From Pyrinomonadaceae bacterium (lineage in GTDB: Bacteria; Acidobacteriota; Blastocatellia; Pyrinomonadales; Pyrinomonadaceae), in assembly GCA_036277115.1 (NCBI GenBank), contig DASUNM010000027.1, positions 372,001 through 436,000 of the forward strand: a DNA stretch of 64,000 nucleotides, written 5' to 3'. Under the pieces are notes generated by a model. That model did not search any database and was not told the origin of the DNA. It worked only from the letters and a program-made list of their open reading frames with translations. The translations under genes and the position numbers were made by a program. Of the stretch, positions 30,890-39,576 are shown piece by piece (positions within the stretch are counted from its first letter, which is position 1; the number at the start of each line of letters is the position of its first letter).

Positions 30890-31258
30890 GCGACATATCC
30901 CACAGGGACGAAATGGCTGACAATTCAACCAAGCTGCGAAGCAGCGGATATGTCTAAGCCCAAGGCGAGGCCTTGCGAGCCTTGGGTTACCGACAAGAGT
31001 CTTTGAGGGAGCCGCGGAGCGGTGACCAATCAGTTCAAAGGGTCAGTCGCGTCAATTCAACCTGGAATGATGACTTTGAACTCGAAACGGTATGTCGCCC
31101 GCTTCGCAGGCACCGCTGATCTATAACGGGCATGGTTCCCAACGCTCGCAAGACCTCGCCTTGGGCTTAGCTAAGACCGCTGCTACGCAGCTCGACGAGT
31201 TTGTTCGCTCAACCCGTCTTTTGGGCAAAGCCAAGAATATTATTAGGAAGAGGGAAAG
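30890..31258. repeat. Intergenic region with an inverted pair of R4 elements
   Basis: R4 copy A (about 30932-30992) and inverted copy B (about 31137-31200) share AGCTGCGAAGCAGCG (copy B with GTAGC), then TAAGCCCAAGGCGAGG and a TTGCGAGC..TTGGG end. They flank roughly 145 bp with no open gene. GGAAGAGGGAAAG just before 31259 is the ribosome-binding region of the next gene. Confidence 0.75.
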
Positions 31259-32071
31259 ATGAAAATCAAAATCATTGTGCTAACAGCACTGTTAACGTTT
31301 AGCGCAATCGGGCTCGCGCAACCACGGAAAAAGGAAGTCACTCCCAATGTGATTGTGAAGGGCTTGTATGCGGCGCATAAGAGCGGCGCTAGTCCGTTTT
31401 TTCAAACGAAGAACCGCGCCCTCGTCGACAGATACTTTAGAAAAGATTTGGCGGATCTGATTTGGAAAGACGCCGTCTCTGCCAAAGGCGAGGTCGGGGC
31501 CATTGACTTCGATCCGCTGTACGGCTCGCAAGACCCGCAAATTACGCACTTCATCATTATGGACACCGGCTGGGGAGGCGACAGTAAGTACGGTCCCGCT
31601 GATGAGGCGGTGGTGCAGGTTACCTTCAAAGACTCAGGCAAAGAACGAATGGTTTCGTACCAGTTCAAACAAGGGAAGGACAAAGTCTGGAAGATTTACG
31701 ATGTTCACTATCGAAGCACCGATAGTAGAGTCAAATTAGCGGAGCTATTGGCCGGAGCGAGCGCTGCTTCTGAAACCTCGGCGAGCCAATCCGAGGTGCA
31801 ACAGATCCGGGGTGAGCTGCAGGTAGGAAAAACCCAATCGCTGATCTTGTATTTTGGCTCGGAAAGTGGCGACTATGCTGCGTACTGTTTTGCCAACAAC
31901 TCGAGAGCCGGTCGTGCCATCCTGGCTGCGTGTAGAAATAGACAGCAGTGCGAAGCCTGGGCCACCGTCAGTGAATACGCGTGTAAAGTTCCGGGCCTCG
32001 AAGCGGATCTTTCATCCAGCGGCAAAATCGAAAGAGTCCGATCAGTTAAATCGCTCGGACGTAGACGGTAA
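31259..32071 (+). CDS. Exported DUF3828-like protein
   Basis: This 270-residue protein has a signal peptide (MKIKIIVLTALLTFSAIGLAQ). The stretch DRYFRKDLADLIWKD followed by IDFDPLYGSQDPQI and VWKIYDVHYRS fits the DUF3828/NTF2-like pattern, in which a small cone-shaped domain ends in the W.I.DI.Y strand. The C-terminal third has four Cys (AYCFAN, AACRNRQQCE, EYACK), possibly disulphide-bonded in the periplasm. The function is unknown. Confidence 0.7.
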   Translation: MKIKIIVLTALLTFSAIGLAQPRKKEVTPNVIVKGLYAAHKSGASPFFQTKNRALVDRYFRKDLADLIWKDAVSAKGEVGAIDFDPLYGSQDPQITHFIIMDTGWGGDSKYGPADEAVVQVTFKDSGKERMVSYQFKQGKDKVWKIYDVHYRSTDSRVKLAELLAGASAASETSASQSEVQQIRGELQVGKTQSLILYFGSESGDYAAYCFANNSRAGRAILAACRNRQQCEAWATVSEYACKVPGLEADLSSSGKIERVRSVKSLGRRR

Positions 32072-32431
32072 TCAGGAGGTGCCGCATGCATCTCAGCTCA
32101 CCGCGACATTTTAATTCTGCCAGTCCGCGGAGCGGACGCCAGCATAAAGCCTGGGGCGCAAGCCCCAGGATCGCGTCAAGCAAAAGCAAGCAAGCCCGCG
32201 AAGCGGGCGGCAGCCGAATCATCTGGACGAATGTTAAGCGTTACGGCTATCACCCGCTTCGCGGGTTCAATTGATATTTGTGGTACTTGACCTGGGGCTC
32301 ACGCCCCAGGCTCTATAATGACGTCCGCTCCGCGGACTAAAAGAGGTGAGCCAGCGGTCGCGTCACCGCGCTAGAAGCGGCGGTGTGAATGAGACGCTTC
32401 CTCGAAGAATTACGTTAGCGCGACGACTGTC
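32072..32431. repeat. Intergenic region with nested inverted repeats
   Basis: GTCCGCGGAGCGGAC plus CCTGGGGCGCAAGCCCCAGG (32122-32169) recurs inverted at 32291-32338. A CCCGCGAAGCGGG / CCCGCTTCGCGGG pair lies inside. No gene is supported. The convergent ends of the flanking genes make a bidirectional terminator role possible. Confidence 0.65.
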
Positions 32432-34282
32432 TCACCTACCTTCCAGCTGCTTCAGCTTTTCCTGGGCGTTCTTATTCCGCGGGTCGAGCTCTAAAGCCTT
32501 CCGGTAATTCGCGATCGCGAGCTCCTTATCGCCGTTTGTCATGTAACCCTCGCCCAGGCTGTCATAGACGCCCGCGAGCGCGGGATAGAACTCGACGTTT
32601 AGCTTGAACATCGCGATCGCTTCCTTCAGCCTCTTTGCTCGCATCAGAACATAGGCGAGCGAGTTAATCCTTCCGACGCTGACTGCGACGTTCGCGGGTT
32701 GTTCTTTCTTAATCTTTCGATAAGCTTCAATGGCTTCATCGATGCGCCCCGCTTCGAGCATCTCAAAGGGAACGGATCTATCCGACTCAAGACGATCGAC
32801 TTTAAGCGGTGTGCCGCTTTGAGGAATTACTTTGAGCGACGTTGCGATCACCGACGAGCCATTGAGGTTGATGCCCTCGACCGCGAGCGTCGAGAACTCG
32901 TATTTGAGAGGAACGCCGCGACGTACGAAGGTTGTGTCAGAGATCGGCAGCAGCTCGAACCTCTCGTCCCCCGTCGCATAAACGAACAGCTTCGCCGGTT
33001 TGCCGGCTTCGCCCGGTTCAGTCTTAACGGTAAGCACGCGATCGGGATTAATCAGAAAGCGACCGGTGTAGCCTTCCAGCTTCTCCGCATTCATCGAAAT
33101 AATTTCGTGCGGCGCGGGCAGGTACTCGTCCCAGCCATATTCGCGCGCGACCGCGCGGACGACTTCGTTAAGAATCGCGCCGTTGTCTGAGTTAACCATC
33201 ACCACGACGCCGTATCCTTTATCACGGCTCACGACCATCTGGGCCCTGAAGCCTTCGTCGGCGCCGTCATGACCAAAATAGAGCGCGCTGCCAAACTTCT
33301 GAATAAAGAACCCGAGGCCGGCGGTGTCCATGAACGCCGTCGTCATCAAATCGGTGGATTCTTTTGACAGAACTTTATTTGATCGCCCGGCCAGCGACAG
33401 CTGCATCTCGATCGCGAACTTCGCCAAATCAGTCGGCGTGGTCCAAAGCCCGGCCGCGGCCATCTCCGGGTAAACGTGAATCTTGCCTTCGACTTCCTTG
33501 CCATCTCTGCGATACCCGGTGGCGGCTTTCGGGCGCCAGCTGGCCGGCAGCGGTTGGCTGTAAGTGCTGTTCGTCATCTTGAGCGGCTTGAGCACTGTCT
33601 CGCGCGCGATTTCGGGATAAGGCTTCTTTTCGATATCCATGAGCGCGAGCTGCGTGATCGTTGTGCCGCCACCTGAGTAGCGATAGCGCGTGCCGGGCTC
33701 GACATCCACCCGCACCGCCGCAGTGTTAGCGGGCTTCGCGCCGTCCAACACCTGGACCAGCGTCGGCACCGTTTCATTTACCGCGTAACCGGGAAAGCCG
33801 TGCACGGTCGTGCCGGCGGTGTGACTGAGAAGGTTTTTGAGCGTGACTTTCTTTTTCGCGGTGAAGTCGTTTTCCGGCAGCTTCCACGTCGTGAGTTTGT
33901 CGTTGATATTCGCGTCGAGCGAAATCTTTCCCTGCTCAACCTTCTTCATTGCCACCATGGCGTTGACTGATTTGCTAATCGAGCCGGCCTGGAAAAGCGT
34001 CTCGGTGGTTACCGGCTCTTTCGTTTCCAAATCTTTGACGCCGTAGCTGCGCGCCCAGTGGATTTTGAAATCCTTGATGACGGCCACACTCAGCCCGGGG
34101 GCTTTGTAAAACTTCATGCGTTCTTCGATCGTCCAGGCGGGGTCGCCTTTGATCAGCACCGGCGGAAGCAAGCCCTGTTCGACACGTCTTATTTCCGCGT
34201 CGAGATTGGTTTGACTCTGGCCGAGCGCAAAAACTGGGAAGATAAGCGTGAGTGTGAGCAGCTTGCAGAAAAAAGCTTTCAT
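32432..34282 (-). CDS. Serine beta-lactamase-like hydrolase with C-terminal TPRs
   Basis: This 616-residue protein has a signal peptide (cleavage near FALGQ). The class C beta-lactamase/PBP4-type domain shows the nucleophile motif SISK (Ser101, Lys104), the Tyr motif YSG (Tyr202) and HDG in FGHDGADEGF in place of KTG. A middle beta domain of the DUF3471-type position follows (about 390-490). The C-terminus has tandem TPRs (AIEAYRKIKKEQPANVAVS, AIANYRKALELDPRNKNAQ). Members hydrolyse esters or D-amino-acid peptides; the substrate here cannot be predicted. Confidence 0.9.
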   Translation of the reverse strand: MKAFFCKLLTLTLIFPVFALGQSQTNLDAEIRRVEQGLLPPVLIKGDPAWTIEERMKFYKAPGLSVAVIKDFKIHWARSYGVKDLETKEPVTTETLFQAGSISKSVNAMVAMKKVEQGKISLDANINDKLTTWKLPENDFTAKKKVTLKNLLSHTAGTTVHGFPGYAVNETVPTLVQVLDGAKPANTAAVRVDVEPGTRYRYSGGGTTITQLALMDIEKKPYPEIARETVLKPLKMTNSTYSQPLPASWRPKAATGYRRDGKEVEGKIHVYPEMAAAGLWTTPTDLAKFAIEMQLSLAGRSNKVLSKESTDLMTTAFMDTAGLGFFIQKFGSALYFGHDGADEGFRAQMVVSRDKGYGVVVMVNSDNGAILNEVVRAVAREYGWDEYLPAPHEIISMNAEKLEGYTGRFLINPDRVLTVKTEPGEAGKPAKLFVYATGDERFELLPISDTTFVRRGVPLKYEFSTLAVEGINLNGSSVIATSLKVIPQSGTPLKVDRLESDRSVPFEMLEAGRIDEAIEAYRKIKKEQPANVAVSVGRINSLAYVLMRAKRLKEAIAMFKLNVEFYPALAGVYDSLGEGYMTNGDKELAIANYRKALELDPRNKNAQEKLKQLEGR

Positions 34283-34661
34283 AAAAACCTCGAAGAAGGA
34301 GTTTGACGACTACCGCGATTACATCCGGGGATTGTTTTCTACCACGACGGTAAGGACATGAACAAGACGACCCGCTTCGGGCTCTTATAACGGGCTGCGC
34401 GCAAGTAAGAGGTGCGCGTGCAGTTTAGCCCTCTCCCTCTGGGAGAGGGTTGGGTGAGGGTGCGAAGCTTAGCGGACGTTTGAATTTAGCCCAGTGCTTC
34501 AGCGCTGGGATCGAGGTTGTAAATTGATCCCACAGCCTTTTAGCGGGCGAAAGAACCAGGTGAACGGCTTCAATCCCGCTCTGCTAACTTCTTAACTCGA
34601 AACTCGAAACTCTGAACTCGAAACTGATATTCGCCCACCGCCCACTGCCCACCGCTCACTG
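34283..34661. repeat. Repeat-filled spacer (R1, R3, R5)
   Basis: There is no gene. R1 lies at 34429-34470 (CCCTCTCCCTCTGGGAGAGG) and an R3 fragment (GCCCAGTGCTTCAGCGCTGG) at about 34498-34520. R5, tandem AACTCGAAACT units, lies at 34589-34632. A Pyr-rich CCCACTGCCCACCGCTCACTG tract at about 34633-34680 runs into the next gene's 3' end. Confidence 0.7.
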
Positions 34662-35735
34662 TCAACGCCCATTGCCCTGAGTGAGGCCCATCACATACAG
34701 CTCCCACTTCGGTTTGAAAGTTCGCATGTCCGGATTGCCCAGCACGCGGGCGAGCGTTTGATAACCGCTGGGGTCGGTCTTCTGATGCGCATAAAACTCT
34801 CGATAGAACTTCTGGAGCAGACCTTTCTGCTGCAGGTAATAGAGCAGGTAACGCGACTGTGCGTAGTGCGAGCCGCTCTCAAAGTTGTAGAACTCCGGCT
34901 CACTCATACCCATCAGTTTTCGGAACGCTGGGACGCGGCCGGCTTTGATGTCAGCCTGCAAACCAGGTAGTCGCCAGTTGGTGAAACCGTGGATGCGGCC
35001 ATTGACTTCGCCGCTCTGCTCGTACAGTGAACCGAGGCCTTCATTCAACCAGGGCGGACAGTTGGGAAAATTCGCTTCGACAAACGGATGGACGATTTCA
35101 TGGACGAGGGTGCCGCCGCCGGTCGAGATGTTCATCACGAGGGCTTTGTGAGTCTTCGAGTAATAGCCATACGGCGTATCCGGCTTATACCCGAACAGCA
35201 GTTTCGCATTCCGTTCGTAAGACGCCGCATCCTTGAACAGCCAGATATCAATAATCCCTTTCGGATCTTTCGAAAAGTATTCCTGCTTCAGTTTGTCGAC
35301 TGCCCACTTCACCGTGCGGATTGAATGCTGCTTCACATCGTCCGCCGGCTCATCTCCGATTACGACAAACGGCCTCTGCACCACAATCGTGAAGTCTTCG
35401 GAAGGAAGCTTTTTCTTGAGCTGCTCGATGTGGGTTCCAAACTCCGCGTCAGTGAAGCCCGTAGCAGTTGGTTCTTCCGCGGGTATGGCCTGACCAGTTG
35501 GAGTGAGGTCAGAACCGCCTGCGTCAGCGGGCGGGTCGTTGTCAGTACCGAGAGCGGCCCGGGGTCCCCGCGCGGGCATCCCGCGTGGAGTGGTGGATGC
35601 GACCGGATCAGGTGGCGACCGCAAATGCGAGTCAGTACCACCTGCGGTAGCGGGTGGGTTTGCGTTGCCGTAAACGCCGGATACGAACGCCCCAGCGACT
35701 AAGAAAAGAAAAGCTAGCTTTATCCGATTGGCCAT
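34662..35735 (-). CDS. Exported gluzincin-like metallopeptidase with repeat-derived N-terminal linker
   Basis: The frame opens at 35786, but ATG 35735 starts a signal peptide (MANRIKLAFLFLVAGAFVSG). About 60 low-complexity residues follow ([20 protein letters not shown] and similar), encoded by in-frame R2 repeats and a linking palindrome. The mature domain has TLVHEIVHPFVE (HExxH, near residue 210) and PWLNEGLGSLYE, whose Glu would be the third zinc ligand, as in DUF1570/gluzincin proteins. It is probably a periplasmic or extracellular zinc peptidase; a non-peptidase role cannot be excluded. Confidence 0.8.
   Translation of the reverse strand: MANRIKLAFLFLVAGAFVSGVYGNANPPATAGGTDSHLRSPPDPVASTTPRGMPARGPRAALGTDNDPPADAGGSDLTPTGQAIPAEEPTATGFTDAEFGTHIEQLKKKLPSEDFTIVVQRPFVVIGDEPADDVKQHSIRTVKWAVDKLKQEYFSKDPKGIIDIWLFKDAASYERNAKLLFGYKPDTPYGYYSKTHKALVMNISTGGGTLVHEIVHPFVEANFPNCPPWLNEGLGSLYEQSGEVNGRIHGFTNWRLPGLQADIKAGRVPAFRKLMGMSEPEFYNFESGSHYAQSRYLLYYLQQKGLLQKFYREFYAHQKTDPSGYQTLARVLGNPDMRTFKPKWELYVMGLTQGNGR
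35508..35660 (-). repeat. Two in-frame R2 repeats inside the gluzincin gene
   Basis: R2 copies at 35508-35536 (GTCAGAACCGCCTGCGTCAG start) and 35631-35660 (GTCAGTACCACCTGCGGTAG start) flank a GCGCGGGGACCCC-type palindrome. The whole segment is translated without stops in the peptidase frame. Confidence 0.8.
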
Positions 35736-35786
35736 GGTGACGGGTGACCGTTTAGACGCGCGGTGAAACCGCTTCGCTTCCCGCAA

Positions 35787-35916
35787 ACATGAATGTTGCC
35801 AGCCCTGCGGCTTTGCCGCCGCACAGTGCGGTAAGCCTTCGGCTTACCGGCTAAGTCTCAGAGCACGTCGAGGCCACGCCTATGGACAGCGGATTACGTC
35901 CATACTGTGCTGTTGA
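35787..35916. repeat. Short repeat spacer between the peptidase and vsr
   Basis: CCTGCGGCTTTGCCGCCGCA and GGTAAGCCTTCGGCTTACC (about 35813-35848) are hairpin-forming. No gene is seen. Confidence 0.6.
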
Positions 35917-36324
35917 TTACGTAACGAGAAATCTGTGAAGTTTTCGCAGAAGCAATGCCGGCTTTCGCGTCTCACACTCCCAAACGATCAGAACTTTCCA
36001 TCCTTCACGTCTGAGCGCCCGAAGATTTCTCCGATCACGTTCGACATTCGACAGTCGTTTTGTTCGCCAGAACTGGGCATTAGTTGCGGGCACGACGCTT
36101 CCATACCTGCAGTTGTGCATGTGAAAGAAGCAACCATGCACATCGATGATTTTTCGATGTCGCACGAGAACAATGTCTGGCTTGCCAGGAAGGGTAGGTT
36201 TGTGAAGGCGGTACCTGTAGCCTAAACCGTGAACAATCGAACGGACTATTTTTTCAGGCTTGGTGTCGCGACTCCTGATTCGCGACATGTTGAAACTGCG
36301 CTTTGCTGGATCATGAACGTCCAT
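35917..36324 (-). CDS. vsr: Very short patch repair endonuclease Vsr
   Basis: This 135-residue protein has all Vsr landmarks: MSRIRSRDTKPE (Glu24), LPGKPDIVL (Asp50), DVHGCFFHMHNC (His63, His68) and TNAQFWRTKRLSNVERD. Vsr nicks 5' of the T in T:G mismatches made by deamination of 5-methylcytosine in Dcm sites, starting repair. It is the last gene of a five-gene operon; its ATG abuts the stop of the receiver gene (TAAATG). Pairing with a CCWGG-type methylase upstream fits the known function. Confidence 0.93.
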   Translation of the reverse strand: MDVHDPAKRSFNMSRIRSRDTKPEKIVRSIVHGLGYRYRLHKPTLPGKPDIVLVRHRKIIDVHGCFFHMHNCRYGSVVPATNAQFWRTKRLSNVERDRRNLRALRREGWKVLIVWECETRKPALLLRKLHRFLVT

Positions 36325-37398
36325 TTATCTGCGATCCACTTGGCAGAGCTCATCGACAAAACCCGCGCAGTCGATATCTGGCTGCCCTTGTCGTGCGTAA
36401 TACGATGAAAACCTCGCAACAACGTCCTTGATAAAAGACGGAGAGATCTGAAGGGCGGGAGCCGCAAATTCCTCCCCAAACCGGTCATGCGCTACCGAGT
36501 AAAGTTTTCTGAAATTCACGAAACCTCCGTCAAAAAAGGAGGTGCGCGGCAGCCAGTGATAGTTATCTGAGTAATTATTCGCAAGCAGCTTCTCAACTCT
36601 ATTCTGACGGGTCTTGTTGTTCGCTCCCTCAAGTATGGGGGTAAGGACTGTTTGAAAGCTCTCAACTTCTACTAAGAGTACTTGGTCACTCTTAGGCTGT
36701 CCGGTTTCCCTTACCACGAGGTCGCATGCTGGACTGAGTACAACGAACCTCTTGTCGTCACCGCGCTTAACAATGTTTCCGGTTCGAAGCCCCGGCGAAA
36801 AAGGAGGATAGATGTAGACTTCCTCAGGAAATGAATGTTCAACCTCCTCGTCGAGCAATTGCAGTAAGTGACTGAGGGTGTATCGCAACAGCGCCTTCTC
36901 AGTTCGCGGTGAATCAACACGGCCGTAGTCGACCCAAGTTTGTCGCTGCGGCAACAGGTTTTTCGTAAATACATCGTTGAGGCTTTTTTCAATCACGCCT
37001 CTTCCGCCCATGATTCTTGTCAGGCCGGAACAATGAATGTCCCAAAACATGTCGAACAACGCAGAGTATTCAATTTCGCCCTTCTTGAAGACGCCAAAAT
37101 AGGAGAGTTGAGGATCTGCGTTCTCGGGCGTACCGGTAAAGACAGCGATCGGAATCCGAAAATGTAAATCGGTTATCTTTTGAGCAACCTTATTTCCATC
37201 CGCATTCTCCTTGAGTCGGAGATCAATTATCGCTCCATCGAAAGAGCTATTTAGGATCTGCAATGCCTCTTCAAGTGTCTTGCAGACGGTTGAGCGAATA
37301 TCGCGATTGTTTTGTCGCGTATATGTCTCGATCGAATCTTGGAAGGTGGCCAAGTCTTGGTCGTTGTCTTCAACCAAGAGTAATTGAAAAGGCTCCAT
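36325..37398 (-). CDS. Receiver-domain protein with unrecognised C-terminal effector domain
   Basis: This 357-residue protein has a complete CheY-like receiver at about 4-125: acidic pair Glu10/Asp11 (LLLVEDND), phosphoacceptor Asp59 (GAIIDLRL), Thr88 (AVFTGT) and Lys105/106 (VFKKGE). The remaining roughly 230 residues are not an HTH or other known output. They contain KRFVVLSPACDLVV with a Cys-Asp pair, a KSDQVLLVEVE strand and a helical end. It lies 6 nt after the GHKL kinase stop and abuts vsr, so phosphotransfer from that kinase is the natural inference. A role in gating restriction or repair is a hypothesis. Confidence 0.85.
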   Translation of the reverse strand: MEPFQLLLVEDNDQDLATFQDSIETYTRQNNRDIRSTVCKTLEEALQILNSSFDGAIIDLRLKENADGNKVAQKITDLHFRIPIAVFTGTPENADPQLSYFGVFKKGEIEYSALFDMFWDIHCSGLTRIMGGRGVIEKSLNDVFTKNLLPQRQTWVDYGRVDSPRTEKALLRYTLSHLLQLLDEEVEHSFPEEVYIYPPFSPGLRTGNIVKRGDDKRFVVLSPACDLVVRETGQPKSDQVLLVEVESFQTVLTPILEGANNKTRQNRVEKLLANNYSDNYHWLPRTSFFDGGFVNFRKLYSVAHDRFGEEFAAPALQISPSFIKDVVARFSSYYARQGQPDIDCAGFVDELCQVDRR

Positions 37399-37404
37399 AC
37401 GTGA

Positions 37405-39561
37405 TCATTCGCCTTTCGGTTGCAAGCGGAAGTAAGCACCATTCGTCGACTCAAGGACCTCCAGTTCGAGTCCGTTTCGTGAAGCAGCCTCTCCCGCAAT
37501 TGCCAGTCCAAGCCCGGTTCCGTCCGGTTTGGTCGAAAACTCTGGCTCGAAGATGACTTCTGTCTCGATAAGATGGGGTTCGATGCCGGGTCCAGTATCT
37601 CGATAGTCGACATACTGTAGCCTCCCCTCCTCAGCGTATACCGTCACCGTAATCGCGCGTGGCCCCGAGGCCTTTTCCTTCATCCAAAAGAGGCTGTTAT
37701 CGGCTAAGTTCGTGAAAATAGCGTAAATGTCTTGCCGCCAACATTCGAAACGGAAGTCTTCGGGTCCGACAACGTCAACAGTGATTTTGTGTTCCTGAAA
37801 ATCCGAATGGAAAACGGCAAACACCTCCTCAATTGTTCGCTTGAGTGGCAATTCTTGCTTAGCTGAACGTCTTCCAGCAGCCAGAGGATCAAGCCGTCCG
37901 AATAATCTGACCAAAATTTCGGCGTTATGACCTATTCCATCAGCGATCGAAAGTAAGCGTTGAAGGCTCACGGAATCGTTATACTCAACATACTGGTCAT
38001 ACCAGAACCTTAGATTTGGGATCTGGTTCTTGAAGTAGTTTAGAGGACGTCTCCCTTCGTGAAGAACAACATTAACGATTTTCCCAAGGGTCGCCTGGCC
38101 TTGGTAAATTGCGACGGCCCGACGTATATCTTCCGCAATCTTATTTTTCTGTTCTTCATCTTTACTAATAATACTAATGATTTCATCGGTAATCCGGTCA
38201 TCTATACCGCCTTTAGATAGTTTGGCACGTACGTCACTTTTCAACTCCTCGAAACCGAAGAGCCTTTCTAATTCCCGTTCAATTTTTACGACTGGTCGAC
38301 TTAATCCTTCGTTCCTTCGGTACTCAAAGCGTCGTACTTCTAACTCACCAATTACTTTTTTTGTTATCGCTTTCAACTTTTGGAAAGCGGCGTCTTCCCG
38401 GAGGCCATCTCGAGCACTCTTCTCGACAAGTCCCGACTGCTCTTCGGATTGAATCAACACGTAACCGATAGCTTGATTACTCCCGATCCGGAGTGACGGG
38501 TTTTGCACTCGTTGTTCATTGAGCTTTAGCCAGTCGAAATCAGCGTCACCCAATGGCCTAATCCTAAAACCATTTCTGTAAACTCCGACGCCGTTGTAGT
38601 CATTTAGAAGCTTTCTTGCTTGGTTCTTTCCAACATAGGTCCCAGTTTCATCTTTCAGACCGCGATGAATGAGCAGTTCAATTGCTTGCGGTTCTCGATC
38701 ATAAACCCGAATGTCAAAGACCAATTCGCCGCATTCCGAGGGTGATCCCAAATCGAAAGAAATATCCTCGTGAACTGTGTTACGAACTTTTTGGTTTGAA
38801 TATTGCAAACTTCCAGTCCCACCAGCGGTCACTCGGCCCGCAATTCGGTAATCAAATAGCTCGAATACTGGATATGGTTCGATCACTTCGGTGAAGATGT
38901 CTGTTTCGAAGAAACCAATGATCGATAACTGAATCTTAAACCTATCAATGTCATCGTTTTCTGTGAGTCGAACACTTACTGGTGAAATCAGTTTCTTTAA
39001 CTCGAAGCGCAACTTATCGAATTCTGATTTATCCCAAGCGGCTACGAACTCCTGACCGCCGCTAATTGTCAGGCGTGTGCCGGGAGAGTCTTCTGAGGTT
39101 TTTGTTTCTACGAGCACATCAACGTCATCCAGATACTGAGCGTCAGCAAAACGATCCCACTGAATATAGACCGTCGTCTTTGCCCGGTCTGCAGTCACCG
39201 TTTCAAGTAGTAGATCGGCGCCAAGAATCGACGCCGCGTAGCGGCCAACACCCTTCCGCCCTTGCATGATCCTCCCTCCCGGACTCTTCTGGCGCAGAAG
39301 CTTGTCGTCTGTAGAGGGAACCATCCATTTATTGATAACCGTGTCACGCGACATACCATGCCCGTGGTCTTCAATACAGATTGATGTTACTTGGTGATCT
39401 GTTGATGTCTTGAATTCAAGGTTCACGTCGGGCGAATCAGCGTCGTAGGAGTTCTTAACCAGTTCTACGATGGCAGCATAGCGGTCTTGAATAAGGTCGC
39501 GTCCAATCGTCAAAATATGACGGCCCGCGGGACGAACTTTATGAACGTCGGTTTCTAACAT
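37405..39561 (-). CDS. Dual-GHKL ATPase: MORC/Hsp90-like N-domain fused to a histidine-kinase-like C-domain
   Basis: In this 718-residue protein the N-terminal GHKL fold has N-box AAIVELVKNSYDAD (Glu33, Asn37), G1 EDHGHGM (64-70) and G2 GRKGVGR (101-107), as in MutL/Hsp90/MORC ATPases. A transducer-like middle has GVYRNGFRIRPLGDADFDWL (about 325-344). A helical segment holds VVLHEGRRPLNYF, where His501 is a candidate phosphoacceptor. The C-terminal HATPase has FTNLADNSLFW (Asn618, Asn622), DTGPGI (655-660), FEPEFST and GTGLGLAIAG (681-690). GAGGAAGAGAG precedes its ATG. GHKL ATPases of MORC type are known next to restriction-modification genes; one with a kinase-like second module beside a receiver gene is striking. 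Confidence 0.9.
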   Translation of the reverse strand: MLETDVHKVRPAGRHILTIGRDLIQDRYAAIVELVKNSYDADSPDVNLEFKTSTDHQVTSICIEDHGHGMSRDTVINKWMVPSTDDKLLRQKSPGGRIMQGRKGVGRYAASILGADLLLETVTADRAKTTVYIQWDRFADAQYLDDVDVLVETKTSEDSPGTRLTISGGQEFVAAWDKSEFDKLRFELKKLISPVSVRLTENDDIDRFKIQLSIIGFFETDIFTEVIEPYPVFELFDYRIAGRVTAGGTGSLQYSNQKVRNTVHEDISFDLGSPSECGELVFDIRVYDREPQAIELLIHRGLKDETGTYVGKNQARKLLNDYNGVGVYRNGFRIRPLGDADFDWLKLNEQRVQNPSLRIGSNQAIGYVLIQSEEQSGLVEKSARDGLREDAAFQKLKAITKKVIGELEVRRFEYRRNEGLSRPVVKIERELERLFGFEELKSDVRAKLSKGGIDDRITDEIISIISKDEEQKNKIAEDIRRAVAIYQGQATLGKIVNVVLHEGRRPLNYFKNQIPNLRFWYDQYVEYNDSVSLQRLLSIADGIGHNAEILVRLFGRLDPLAAGRRSAKQELPLKRTIEEVFAVFHSDFQEHKITVDVVGPEDFRFECWRQDIYAIFTNLADNSLFWMKEKASGPRAITVTVYAEEGRLQYVDYRDTGPGIEPHLIETEVIFEPEFSTKPDGTGLGLAIAGEAASRNGLELEVLESTNGAYFRLQPKGE

Positions 39562-39576
39562 GAGTTCTCTCTTCCT

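Noticed and set aside
35917-36324. Possibility that the Vsr-like gene is only a shadow of the plus-strand frame at 35935-36225
   Set aside because: The minus-strand product has the complete Vsr active-site pattern, while the plus-strand frame has no family features.
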